This document shows positions 32,701 through 44,068 of a stretch of DNA of 64,000 bases, piece by piece (within the stretch, counting starts at the first letter, position 1; each line of letters opens with the position of its first letter). The DNA lies in assembly GCF_963678635.1 (NCBI RefSeq), contig NC_087062.1:82794012-82858011 (forward strand), read 5' to 3'. Made by a program: the position numbers and the translations under genes. Below the pieces are notes generated by a model, which saw only the letters and a list, made by a program, of their open reading frames with translations, was not told the origin of the DNA and ran no database searches. Source of the DNA: Symsagittifera roscoffensis (taxonomy: Eukaryota; Xenacoelomorpha; Acoela; Convolutidae).

Positions 32701-33450
32701 TGCTCGGGGTAGGTTTCGACCATGTTCGAGGTATGTTTCGTCCGTGCTCAAGGCATATTTCGACCGTGCTCAAGGTATGTTTCGACCGTGCTCAAAGTAT
32801 GTTTCGACCGTGCTGGAGGTATGTTTGGACCGTACTCGAGGTATGTTTTGACCGTACTCGAGGAATGTTTTGACCGTACTCGAGGTATGTTTCCACGATG
32901 CTCGAGGTATTTTTCGACCGTGCTCAAGGTATGTTTCGACCGTAGTTGAGGTATATTTCGACCGTACTCAAGTTTTGTTTCGACTGTGCTCAAGGTATGT
33001 TTCGACCGTGCACAAAGTTTGTTCCGACCGTACTCGACGTATTTTTCAACCGTTCTTAATTTTTTCTAATAACCAAACTCGAATTATGTTTCGACCCGGC
33101 TCAATGCATGTTTTGATCGTGCTCATTGTATATTTTAGCCGTATTCGAGATATATTTCGAACAAGTTCGAGGATTTTTTCGACCGAGCTCGAGGTGAGTT
33201 CCGATCATTCTCAAAGTATGTTTCGAGTGTGCTCGAAGTATATTCGACCAGGTTTGAGGTTTATATCTACCTTACTTGAGTTCTGTTTCGACGGTGCTTG
33301 AGGTAAACTGAAAAATGTGCTCATCGCACTCTCAAGTACCAAACCTCACTCTCATTGTGCCAAACCTCACCCTCGAGTAAAAATTTTCGGTGTAGCCCTG
33401 GCATTTGCTTGATTTGGAAAGTCAAAACTTAAAGCGAGGACCTCGGCCCT
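26700..33450. repeat. 22-bp satellite array with higher-order structure
   Basis: The monomer is GTATGTTTCGACC followed by GTACTCGAG, with a common variant ending GTGCTCAAA; the two often alternate. The array is about 6.7 kb, interrupted near 30,290-30,440 and 31,260-31,415 and ended near 33,450 by the same non-monomeric segment (CCAAACCTCAC, TGTAGCCCTGGC). Long blocks recur nearly exactly at offsets of 973, 1,273, 3,022 and 4,207 bp. Because 22 is 1 modulo 3 and the monomer has few stops, overlapping frames of 70-225 codons appear in all three plus frames. I treat these as non-genic. Confidence 0.95.
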
Positions 33451-35864
33451 AGCCTAATTCAGGCCGACAAAAAACTATATTCTTTATCACATCTTCTGGT
33501 ATTGTGGTTTGCCTGTTGTGTCAATAGCTTAATGGCGATATTTCAAAATGTTATTTTTAGTCTGTGTAGCTTTTCCAAGCCTGCAAAATCATATTGCGCA
33601 AGCATTTTCATCGAAAAGACTTTGATAGAAATTACAACATCAAATCTGAGACAAATGGTCCGTCTCAAAACTTTTTTTTGAATTAACCATAGCTTTTACA
33701 GATGATTTTATCGCTGTAAATTTTGCTAACGTATTTTTTTAAACAATTCATTTCAACTGATTTATTTATTTTAAGCCTCTATTATTCGGAAAAAAGAAGT
33801 CAAGAAAAAATAACTTTCCGAATCGCAATAAATGCTCCAAAAATGCTACAATAATTGGGAAATTTTTTTTGTCTCATTTATCCAACAAAGAAAAAACTGT
33901 TATTATTCAAGCTTTCAACTTAGCAGGAAATATGAACTACGACAGATCAAGAAAAGCATAAGTTTATTTTTGTGAAAATAAATCAAAGCATTACGTTTAA
34001 CTACGGTAAGGAAAAATTGACCTGGGTTTCTTCAGTGGAATTGAATTCTGACAAAGAATCAACATCAACCCAAAGCGTATCAGCAAAACGTTTAGGGCAC
34101 AGCATCTTGCTACAGAAGGAGAGTTTTATTGACAATCAAGATGTGCGATTTTAAGAAACCCAACTACAAGCAGATTCGTCTCTTCACTGCAAAGAAGAAT
34201 GAAGCTGTGAACCAAGTAGCTTCGGTTATTTTTGAAGCAACTTAACGTGGCGGCTTATTTTTTGGCAGACTTTTCAGTTGTTCAAAAGTGTATTGTACAT
34301 GTTTTTTGAACTAATTAATAGGCCTCTGAAATCAAATGTTTTCAAATTTACGGGTTGTTCCTCGTAACGTTATGAACTGGAACTTTTAATTTTAAAGAGA
34401 ACTTATTACACATAAAAGCATTTAAATTTAAAGTGGAGAGTCATTATTTATATCCGATTTGTCAACCGACCGTTCAGAAACAATTCAAAGTCTACCCAAA
34501 ATTGTCCCTATTTCATATCATAATTTTTTCAACTTTAGCTACGTTTGAAAAATTTGTACGTTTACAATATCAAAATTAACATTACCTAATTAACAGACTG
34601 TGGTTTAAATAAAATGAAACTGAACATCACGAGATAAATACTGTTTTTCCTACCTCTCCGAAACTTTTTTTTTGATTTCCTGGTTTACAAAAAAAAACAT
34701 TGACTGCTTTTTTAAATCATTGAAATTGTTTTAAAAACAAGTCTAGTGAAAAATTATTCAAATTAGAAGTTTATGTGTTCTAAAGAAAATACAATCAAAG
34801 AGCCTTTATTTTCCCTATTTAACCTAAAACGCTTATTAAACTTCAATTAAAAATTTTGGTTGATTTGAGCCTAGGTAAGATCAGTTTTGTGAGACAACTT
34901 TTCGTGAGATGACTTTTTTAAAAGTCTGTAAGTTTCATTTCATACTTTTTTACAAAACAGCCGGAAAATGACATATATTATTTCATCTTAATGCTTGATT
35001 CCTCCGAAAATCAGAGTGATAATTTTCCTTCAGGGAAGTTTTTTTCCTTCAAGAGATCTTTGAGTTTTTGTCGAATTGATTTTCAAGTTTTCGGGTAGCA
35101 GTTTTAAGGAAAAAATTATGCCCTCTGAATAATCTAATAGCTCTCATTCATATAAAATTTTGGCCTATTTAGATTATAAATGCGTGTAAAGTTCCAGTTT
35201 TGCCTTGCTATACAGACGAGATGAGATTACTCGTTTATCAGGGCAACGTCCTGAATGTTCGGACTGCCCCTGCAATATATTTTGTTCCTAAATTTTTTTT
35301 TGATACACTATCAAATTTGTACTGCCATTACCAAATACAAGTGTCAACTCTTGATTAGCATTAATATAACCAATTATAATTGACCTCAATTGAATTTTGA
35401 ACGTTGCAGGAAGCAGATATATTGCCACGCATAAACAATTAGCGTGTTGAAACTATCAAAATACAATTCGTGCAGCGATGCAATTTACATTTTTTAGTGC
35501 AAGCGTTCAGAGCGATACCTATAAACTGTCAACTTCTGTAAAATTCAAGAAAAAAAAACAGTCATAATTATTCCTCATTTTCTTTGAAATTCGTAACAAC
35601 AAGAAATCATTCAGTTGCCAAAAACATCCACGGCTCAATGGAAAAATTTCTAATTAAGCTTAATATGCTACTAGACGTGAAAAAGTTTGATATTTTGAGC
35701 CTAATTTTGCATGTGAGATAGGAGAATAAGCAAAATTGAAAAAAAAATTCTAACAATTTTTTGTACTTCAGCTGGTCGAATATAAAAGAATTTGTACAAC
35801 AATTGATGGCACTTCCATTGCTACTCGTTTGCAATGAGACAACGCTCGGTTCTTTTTAATAATC

Positions 35865-35882
35865 CCCCCTCAAAAGAGGGGG
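35865..35882. other. Perfect 7-bp GC hairpin near the left LTR
   Basis: CCCCCTC, a four-A loop, and GAGGGGG form a perfect stem 37 bp before the LTR boundary. Outside any gene, it may be the remnant of a MITE end or simple sequence. Confidence 0.7.
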
Positions 35883-35915
35883 AGTTTGATAAATAGATTA
35901 AGACAATTTTTCGAC

Positions 35916-35919
35916 CAAT
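35916..35919. repeat. Target site duplication, left copy (CAAT)
   Basis: CAAT directly precedes the left LTR and is repeated directly after the right LTR at 49,609-49,612. A 4-bp target duplication is usual for Ty3-type integration. Confidence 0.8.
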
Positions 35920-36549
35920 TGTTCTGATTTCAAATAGGAACAGAAACATGAATTATTTTATTGCGTTCACAAAATGTGACGCCGCCGCCACCACAAAAGA
36001 AATATGTTTTTATTCCCTTGCAAAAGGAAGGGAAATGCTATTGGAATAATTCGTATAACGTTTTAAGCATTGAGAATTGAAACGACTATTCTCATTCAAA
36101 ACGAATATTAACGATTTCTCTCGTAAAGTACGAGCATACGAAACCTTCTTCTCGTAAAATACGAACGTACGAATAAAGAATACGAAGTTAAAAGAAACTT
36201 CTCATTTGATACGAAAAGTGGCGTGATTTCCCCATTTGAGTATAAATAGAAGCTCAAAACTGCGGGAATTCATTCCAACAACTTCTCTTCTACCACCACC
36301 ACCACTCTCCTCAACCACCCCAACCCTTCTCTAAAATAATATTCAATCTCAGAGAAAATATCTCCAATCTCACCGTAAAAAATAAATATTGAGTCAAAAG
36401 GCAACTTGCTGTAAATTCATACTAATTTCTTTTTTAATAAAATATTTCTCAGCGAATTTTAGATTTACTTTCTAAGATAGAAAGTAGAAAGGACCCTTTA
36501 TTCCTAGCAAGCGTTTTGTCCGACGTCAATAGTTTTTGCTAGCGTAATA
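35920..36549 (+). repeat. Left (5') LTR, 630 bp
   Basis: It begins TGTTCTGATT and ends GCGTAATA, and matches 48,980-49,608 with about nine substitutions and one indel by direct comparison, so about 98% identity. The U3 part carries many TACGA-type motifs, including CTCGTAAAGTACGAG, which may be enhancer sites. A TATA box (TATAAATA) lies at 36,241-36,248, and a polyadenylation signal AATAAA at 36,436-36,441 defines a plausible R/U5. The near-identity implies a recent insertion. Confidence 0.97.
36241..36248 (+). promoter_or_regulatory. LTR TATA box
   Basis: TATAAATA in a GC-flanked context is conserved in the right LTR at 49,301-49,308. Transcription would start about 30 bp downstream, near TTCATTCC. 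Confidence 0.8.
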
Positions 36550-36552
36550 AAT

Positions 36553-36570
36553 TGGTGCGACCAGTGAGGC
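36553..36570 (+). promoter_or_regulatory. Putative tRNA primer-binding site
   Basis: Three bases after the LTR, the sequence TGGTGCGACCAGTGAGGC starts with TGG, complementary to a tRNA CCA end. I could not assign the tRNA. Confidence 0.65.
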
Positions 36571-36773
36571 TCACCTTCTAAAAATTCGCAAAAATTGCTA
36601 AAGTCTCAAAAAGAGATAAAAAGCAAAGATTCCAATTCTCAAACTGGACAATTATTGAAATTTCTCTTACAAATAAAGAGAAATAATAAATTTCCAAATC
36701 GGAAATTTAAGTTTTCTAAACAAATTTATAAACTTTTCTATCTTTCTTTTTTAAGTTCTAAACTAAATATAAA

Positions 36774-38177
36774 ATGGCTGATACCCCAATATCCCATCCC
36801 AACTTGTCTTTAATGACATTTTCGGGAAACGATCCGAACCAAAATGCTACAGCATTTTGTAATTCAGTTGAAAACAAAATTCTTTTCTCATTAAGTCAAA
36901 GACCTGCTGATAATGATGCACGACGCAGCTATGATAACCGACAACGATCCCTATTCGGATCATTGTTAACTGATACATCTCTTGAATGGTTCAATGATAA
37001 TGTAACCAATGCTACCACATGGGCACAACTCAAAGATCTCTTCCTAAACAGATTCACTGACGCTCGAGATCAATTTAAACATAGAATTGATGCTGAAAAT
37101 GCAGCTCGCCAAGATGGCGAATTAATGAAAAATGACTTCCACAGAATTAAATCTTCTGTAGATAGAGGATGGCCCGAAAGTATTGATGTAACAGTTCATG
37201 TTGATGAAGCTGCTCAAAATGCTGAGAGAACTATACAAACCAGACAAAGAAGTCAAAAGTATATCGATTTCTCAATTAAGGGACTAAGACCTCTAGCCCT
37301 TAAACAAAAAGCTCATGAATACATGATAGAGCATCCAAATGCCAATTGGGATCAATTCACAAATCATGTAATTACTAAGGATCTAACATTCATTGTTGCT
37401 ACTGATCCTGCTAATAAGTCAACAACGGATAAAATGACTTCATTAGAAACTCAAATTAAAGAAATAACTAAATTGATCAAGAATCAAGAAGTTAGTGCAA
37501 TCAATGATCAGAATTCATTTCAACGACGTCACCCTGACATCAAGGGAAGACCTAATAGTACACGATTCTGCGAATATTGTAGAATGAATGGACATTCTAT
37601 ATCTAGATGTTCCAAAAAGCAAGTTCAGGACGAAGTAAATAAGTTGCGAAAAGAACTCACAACAAAAAATGAACGAAGAGTTTCATTTAAAACTGATTAT
37701 AAACGAAATCGAAATACCAATTACTTCCCTAACCAGAGTAACCCTAACCCAAGTAACCGGTTTTGGGATAAGCAAAACAGAACTACTAACAATTCAAATC
37801 CTAGCCAAAATAACTATGGCATTCGCCATAATTATAACTACAACGGAAACAATTTCCAAAAGGCTAATGCACAATCGTCTTTCAATAACAAAAGACCCCA
37901 AACCTATGATGATAGGTATCCCAGAGAAAACAAATTCAGAGAAAATGAACAAGTTGCTAAACAGTTCTACGACCAAGAAAATAGGCAATTCAATAGTAAC
38001 CCTAGAGGTCGACCATATAACACTGGAAGCTATAATAGCAAAAACAGTCGAGACTCAACGCGATCTCAATCACCAAATTTTAGATCGAATCAAATACAGT
38101 CTGAAACTACCCACTGGGTTGAGGAAGAAGTCAATTACTGTGATGCTATCACTGATTTCTTTCCTTTAAACTATTAA
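36774..38177 (+). CDS. gag: Gag polyprotein of the plus-strand LTR element
   Basis: The 467-residue structural polyprotein is uninterrupted. The N-terminal half is a retrotransposon-gag-type capsid domain (around EWFNDNVTNATTWAQLKDLF). A single CCHC zinc knuckle is at C266, C269, H274, C279. The C-terminal part is Asn/Arg-rich and probably binds RNA. The ATG at 36,774 begins 222 bp after the primer-binding site and is the first in this frame that gives the full capsid domain. The frame ends two codons after the slippery heptamer at 38,165-38,171, as expected if most ribosomes make Gag alone. Confidence 0.93.
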   Translation: MADTPISHPNLSLMTFSGNDPNQNATAFCNSVENKILFSLSQRPADNDARRSYDNRQRSLFGSLLTDTSLEWFNDNVTNATTWAQLKDLFLNRFTDARDQFKHRIDAENAARQDGELMKNDFHRIKSSVDRGWPESIDVTVHVDEAAQNAERTIQTRQRSQKYIDFSIKGLRPLALKQKAHEYMIEHPNANWDQFTNHVITKDLTFIVATDPANKSTTDKMTSLETQIKEITKLIKNQEVSAINDQNSFQRRHPDIKGRPNSTRFCEYCRMNGHSISRCSKKQVQDEVNKLRKELTTKNERRVSFKTDYKRNRNTNYFPNQSNPNPSNRFWDKQNRTTNNSNPSQNNYGIRHNYNYNGNNFQKANAQSSFNNKRPQTYDDRYPRENKFRENEQVAKQFYDQENRQFNSNPRGRPYNTGSYNSKNSRDSTRSQSPNFRSNQIQSETTHWVEEEVNYCDAITDFFPLNY

Positions 38178-38254
38178 AGTCTCCGAAACCAAGCGATGAT
38201 AGTAATCCTAAATCAAGGATATATCTTAGCTTATATCATTTTGCCACCGGAGAC
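38165..38254 (+). promoter_or_regulatory. Programmed -1 ribosomal frameshift signal between gag and pol
   Basis: A canonical X XXY YYZ heptamer, T TTA AAC in the gag frame, lies at 38,165-38,171. After a 7-nt spacer, GTCTCCG (38,179-38,185) can pair perfectly with CGGAGAC (38,248-38,254). Inside that loop, GATATA (38,218-38,223) can pair with TATATC (38,232-38,237). Pol is open in exactly the -1 frame from here. The heptamer and spacer length match classical viral frameshift sites, and the stem is a plausible stimulator. Confidence 0.88.
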
Positions 38255-41200
38255 AAAAATAATAATAGTGGACTTGAAATTGAATTCATGATTGATCCAG
38301 GATCAACTTGTAGTATCATAAACTACCCAACTTATCAAGAATTGGAAAAATTAGGTCAAAAAATGACAATTTACCGATCCAAAATTAAAGCAAAGACTTA
38401 TAATGGATCTGATATACGTATGTTTGGCCATACATCCATCCAATCTTGTTTCGACACTGATGGAAAATATCCATCTAACCACAAAGTGTGGATAACTGAA
38501 GAAAAGACTGCTAATCTGTTAGGAGTAGACTTTTGTCATCTCTTCTTAAAAGCTCTCTACTTTGATATCCCCGCAGTTGAGCTCAAATCAAAAGAAGGTG
38601 TAATATCCTACGGGTTGATGAACAATGATAAAGAATATCCTAACGTTTCAAAAATTGTCTCAATTAACTTGAAAGAACCCCTGTTCATTCCAGCACGCTC
38701 TACATACTTATACTAACACTTGGCTGAACCAAATTCATACTTCGAAAAAGGGACTACATTCCTGCCTCATAAAAATACAACCAAAACCGAATTGGTTTTC
38801 ATTAATACAGTTTGTACTCAAATTGAGCAAAGCCTACCTATCCTAATTGAGAATCAGAAAGATCATCCTGTCACACTAAACAAGTGTGTACTAGGCTATG
38901 CAGTAACTGATATTCAAGGATACGAGGATAAAATATTTGCTATCCACGATTGTGATGAGTTCACAACGAGAATTTTAAATGAAAGTTCAGAATTTGATAG
39001 CTGTTTCATGCTGAACACTGTTGTCAATACAACACAGGAAAGCAAAACTCAATTATCAGGCCCCTGTCTACAATATGTAGACTTCAAAAAAAGGTCCATA
39101 TTCGAATCGAATATGCCCATTGCCCATACAATCTCTGCAGATAGAGCAATGAAAAAAGGATTTGCTGAATCAATTAGCAAAAGGTATCCTGAGCTACGAC
39201 ACTTTTGTAACTCAATACATGCCAACATTAACGATATTCTCATCTTCACTGATCCAAAATCTGGACAAATCATATATAACCTAATTACCAAACAGAGGTA
39301 CTTTCAGAAACCCACTTACGACGCTATATTCAATACCTTGTCCGAAATGAAAGATCATGCTATAGCAAATAACATTCGATCTATCGCAATGCCCAAAATT
39401 GCTTGTGGCTTAGATAAAATGAATTGGGAAGAAGTTTCCAAAATCATTGTCGATGTATTCCAACATTCTGGAATTACTATATTTGTCTATGTTTCAGGAC
39501 AACAAATCAAGGACATGCCTGCCCTTGAAGTGTTTGACACAGAGAATGTATCAGAAATTTTTGAACAAATTGGTTCAGATATAGTCAAAGTATGCAAAAA
39601 TTAAAACGAAATAGCAACCGACTTTTCTAATGATGCAAAGAACCTTTGCAGGCCTCCCTTGAAAGAACAATTTAAAAAGTACCGAAACAAAGAACATAAT
39701 GATCGGCTAATTGCCTTTCTTGTCAACGAAACGTTTACACAATACTCCTCAATTGATAAGGACAATATTAGTACTTTGGAAAAAATCGAAACTACTATTA
39801 AATTTTTATCTGACTTCGATTTCACACAAAGTGATATATCGGATGATGAATTTGCAGATCTAATCCAAATGCTGATATAGGATCAAGATGTTTATTCTCA
39901 TGACAAATATGATATTGGAAAAACAAAACATAAATTCCACATACCACTCAAAAAGGACGCAACGTTCAAAAAACAACGACCGAGTAAAATCCCAGTCCAT
40001 CTAAGAGATAAATGGGACAAGTTAATGGATGAATTAATCCAAGCAGGCATAGTCAGAGAACTAAATGAAAAAGATGATATGAACTCATGGTTCGTAAATC
40101 CAGTCATCATTCTTCCAAAAAAAGACTACGTTAAGTTGGTCTTGGATGCTAGGTATCTAAACTCAATCACAGATACTAGCAATTGTAGTTGGCCATTAAA
40201 ACCACTACAAGTTCTCATGACCCGAATAAACGGATCATACTTCACAAGTAGCGATCTCTCTTGCGCCTACCATCAAGTACCCCTAACAGATGAGGCCCAG
40301 AAATTAACAAGCTTTATTGTAGGAGGTAGACAATATACCTACCAAGTTGGTTTCTATGGCTTGAAACCACTTCTAAATTTCTTCAGTAAACTAATGAGAT
40401 ATGCCTTCGGACCCCTCATTAAAGAAAAAAAAAGCAATTACTTACATAGACGACACTCTGTTACAGAGTGAAAGTAAAAATGAAATGTTTGACACAATTC
40501 GAGAATATCATTCTCTTTTACGGAAGGCCAACTTAAAAGCTGCCCCTGACAAAACTTTTTTCTTCCTAAGAAAAGTTAAATTTCTAGGCCATGTTGTCTC
40601 TAAAGATGGTCTTTCCCCAATCGCTTCACGAATTGATGACATAAAAAAATTGAAATCCCCTGAATCAAAAACAGAAGTTCTAGGAGTATTAGGTGTCATG
40701 GGATTCTACAGCACATACATCATCAATTTTCATGTGGACGCAAAATGTCTATATGAACTGGCAAACAGTAGTGATAAGTTTCAATGGCTACCATGCCATG
40801 AAGAAGTTTTTCAAAAACTGAAAGACAAATTCTGTCATGATATTTCAAATGCCATACCTAATGTAAACTACCCATTCCACATTCACGCCGACTCCTCAAA
40901 TGTAGGAACCGGGTGTATATTCATCCAAGACTTTCCTGGAGGGAAAAGAATTGTTTCTGCCAATTCTAGAGTCTTTGATAAAGCTGAGCAGAAAATGTCT
41001 ACTCAACATCGTGAATTATGTGGAATAATATCTGCTTTGCAAACATATAAATTCTACATTATAGGTTCACCCTTTCCTCTATACCTATATTGCGACCACA
41101 CACCTATTCTCTTCTTATGGTCCAGAAAAGGACAACTTTCTCATAGATTTTTCAAATATCAAGTCGTATTGACAAAATTCAACAATTTGAAAATAATCTA

Positions 41201-43922
41201 TACCCCAGGTTCAAACCTAGCCTTTCCTGACTTATTGAGCCGAAAGGTGCCCATCGCTGATATCAAAAGATATGAATTAGAACACAAAACCATTCCAAAT
41301 GATATAAAGTTCATCCTAGACAATGGAGAACAAATATGTTATTCAGTACTCCACAAAGATGATAACATATTTCAAAACGATTGCTATCCAGTCATTGCTC
41401 AAGTGCAAGGCGGAAAAAAGAAATTAATCAACATAAATGACAGAGGAGACTTCAGCATTGAAGATGCTCCAGAATATTTTGAAGAATCTTGTAGTGCGAT
41501 TCAAAATATAACAGATTTCTTCCAATTTGGCAAACAAATTAACCAAATCAAACGACTATCTATACCAGATATAAACAATGAAAACATTTATGAAGAAATT
41601 CCAGATGAAGTATCTGCACTTGATGATCCTTTGGAAAATTCAGAATGGCTTGACTTATATGAAGGCAATGTTGAGAACAACCTTCTCAACGACCTGGTTA
41701 AAGCAAAAAATGATTTTGCAACCAAAACAAGATCTTTGAAGTTGATTGAACCCCTAAGTCTCCAATCTGAATAGAATAAATCAGATTCTCCTAAACTGAT
41801 AGCAAAAATGACCGACTTTGCTAAAGAAGCAAATTTAGACGTTGAAACAATTATGCAAGAGCAGTGTAACGATACTGTAATCATAGATATCAAAAATTGC
41901 ATAAAGCAAAACGAAAAGCCAGAAAGAAACAAAAAAAATCCTCATCGTGAAGAAAAAGGATTAAAAGCCTATATCAGGCAGTTCGAATTATTATTCATTG
42001 AAGACCAACATGATCTTCTATGTATTAATGAATATAATGATGACTATACTAAGAGTCCAAAAATTTGCTTACCCATCTCCCTAGTGCTAAACTGCTTTAA
42101 GTTAGCTCATAAGCATCCTCTTAGCGGTCATCACGGCGAAACAAAAACTTTGGAAATTATCAAAAGATATTTCTATTGGCCCGGACTCTATAAATGGGTC
42201 AACATGCTTCTTCATGATTGCCTAGAATGTCAGAAAAATAAACCTAAACGAAAAGACCTGAATGAAGCTCCATTACAACAATGGGGACAATTAGAAACAA
42301 TCCCAATGAAAACGATCCACATTGACCATAAAGGTCCACTTAGACCATCAAGTCACGGCAAAAACTTTTGCTTAGTTGTGATAGATGCCTTCTCTAGATA
42401 TCTTCAAGTATATCCATGCACCCATGCAGACTCTAAGGAAACTATTAAGCTCTTAGAGAAATACATCACAACATTTGGTATTCCACAACAAATTATTCAT
42501 GATAATGGAAGTGCATTCATGAGTAATGACTTTGCTCATTGGTCCTCTGAATTGGGATTAACCCTGAGACCAAGAACTACTTACTCGCCTTGGACTAACG
42601 GAAAAGTTGAAGTCCAGAATAAACATTTAACCCAGTACTTTCGACATTTCTTGAGTACCTCAGGCTCAAACTGGTCTGAATTAACAAATAAATTTGCTTT
42701 TGCACATAACACCGCCATTAATTCAAGTACAGGTTACACTCCATATGAGATTGTCTTTGGCATAAAACCTCAGGTTCCCCTTAGCCTTAAATTAGGCCTC
42801 TACCGCGACCAAAACAAAAGATGTACCTCTGAATTTTGCGCTGGTCTCGAAAATCATGCTCATACCGAGCATAAGTCAAACAATGAGACCATAGATAGAT
42901 TTCTAAAAAATCAAATTTCCGACGAAATACTAAAAAGGGAAAATGATTTTAAGTTGATTTATAGTAACACCTATACCCATTGCCGCCGCATCACTAATAA
43001 GGCCCACATGTTCCGAAATCAATTTAAATTAGGACGGCCTATAAAAGAAGGCACAAAAGTGTTACTAGAAAATAGATCCAAACAACTATTGAAAAGTCAA
43101 AAGCTTTTAAATTTGAGATCTGGACCTTACACCGTAATTGAAAAAATCACGGAAGTAACATACGGAATTCAAAATGATTTCACTAACGAAAAAAAGATTG
43201 TCCACCGCAATCATATTGTTGAATACTTTCCTAAAGAACAACAAATGCCCAAGCTACTACAAGAGTACTCTAGTGATTTATTTTCAAGTGATTTTTATGA
43301 TCATATAAAAAATCATCAAGTCGACTCTTTCAATAAACCTAAACAGGTTGAAAATCTACAATACCAGTTTTGGCCAGTAGTCAACAATGGTTATCAGCAA
43401 ATGACTGATCATACCCCTACAAATGAGGATCAAAATAAAACCATTGTTCATGAACACTCATTAGATTCAGGCAGAGAAACCATGCATCAAAGAACTTTGT
43501 TCGATGCGACGGCGATTGACCAAAATCTTAGACCTATTCGAAGTTCGACCCCCTATCCTGCTGATAAAACCCCTAATCCTTCAACTAGTCAATCTAGTAG
43601 TTATGGCCACCGCCGCCTACCTAGCCGCAGTATAAGTCCTAATACTAGTCTCGCAAATGACTTTGGCCACCGCCACCAAAATATAACAACACAATATAAT
43701 ACTCCCCGTCCTCCTAATATCCCTCGATTATCTGAATCATCAGAAAGCTTTACTGATGGAAAAAATATCCCTCATAGCTCCCAGGAAAGCTTCTATGAGA
43801 ACACTCGATCCGCACCTGGATCACTTTCTGAATCCAAAAAACCTAAACGGACAAATCGTCCTACAAACTTTTATGGAACTACAATTCCATCTAGTCTAAT
43901 TGGCAAATTTAAAAAGAAATAA
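38172..43922 (+). pseudogene. pol: Pol polyprotein (protease, macro domain, RT, RNase H, integrase) with four in-frame stops and one frameshift
   Basis: The reading runs in the -1 frame from the gag overlap. Domains: aspartic protease (Asp at 38,294, DPGST); a TARG1-like macro domain (39,067-39,510); reverse transcriptase with YIDD at 40,443-40,454; RNase H (Asp at 40,890); integrase with an HHCC zinc site (about 42,107-42,240) and catalytic codons at 42,324, 42,501 and 42,609, the last two with 35 residues between; then a GPY module near 43,120 and a Ser/Pro-rich tail. Breaks: in-frame stops at 38,714 (TAA), 39,602 (TAA), 39,878 (TAG) and 41,772 (TAG), all between domains, plus one extra A in the A9 run at about 40,426-40,434. 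All catalytic residues survive. This copy is likely defective unless the stops are read through or some breaks are assembly errors. Confidence 0.9.
39067..39510 (+). other. TARG1/OARD1-like macro domain inside pol, between protease and RT
   Basis: Family signatures occur in order: HTISADRAMKKG where TARG1-type domains have HxISxDxxMxxG; a strand IIYNLITK with the catalytic-type Lys; KPTY; a helix resembling NTLSEMKDHA; SIAMPKIACGLDKMNW with the conserved CGLD Asp (39,401-39,415); and a terminal hydrophobic strand ITIFVYV. Known: TARG1 macro domains remove ADP-ribose from Glu/Asp side chains, and viral macro domains can counter host PARP responses. Both key residues are kept, so activity is plausible. 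It is flanked by in-frame stops at 38,714 and 39,602. The assignment is by motif only. Confidence 0.82.
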
Positions 43923-44068
43923 AAACACTAAACCATTTATTTGGCCAACATAATATTTTTTTAAATTCTTTTTATTGGCCTTTTCTTTTTTTTTCTTTTT
44001 CTACTTTATAAATATTTCGTTTGTAATAAAAACACAAAACACCAAAAATAACATGTTAATAAATAAAT

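Larger units (their letters stand above)
33451..35919. other. AT-rich intergenic region, no gene recognised
   Basis: Unique-looking AT-rich sequence separates the satellite array from the left LTR. The small reading frame at 33,972-34,154 has no recognisable features. A perfect GC hairpin lies at 35,865-35,882 (listed separately). Confidence 0.4.

Noticed and set aside
24870-33300. CRISPR-like regularly spaced direct repeats
   Set aside because: Monomers are contiguous and diverged with no unique spacers, in a eukaryotic satellite context.
26668-33301. Overlapping frames up to 225 codons with a 22-residue periodic sequence
   Set aside because: A 22-bp monomer shifts frame each unit, so all three frames give the same periodic peptide; this is satellite DNA.
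38172-43922. Reassigned stop codons (TAA/TAG as sense)
   Set aside because: Intact genes in the window (gag, antisense gene, accessory ORF, LITAF exon) end in normal stops and lack internal TAA/TAG.
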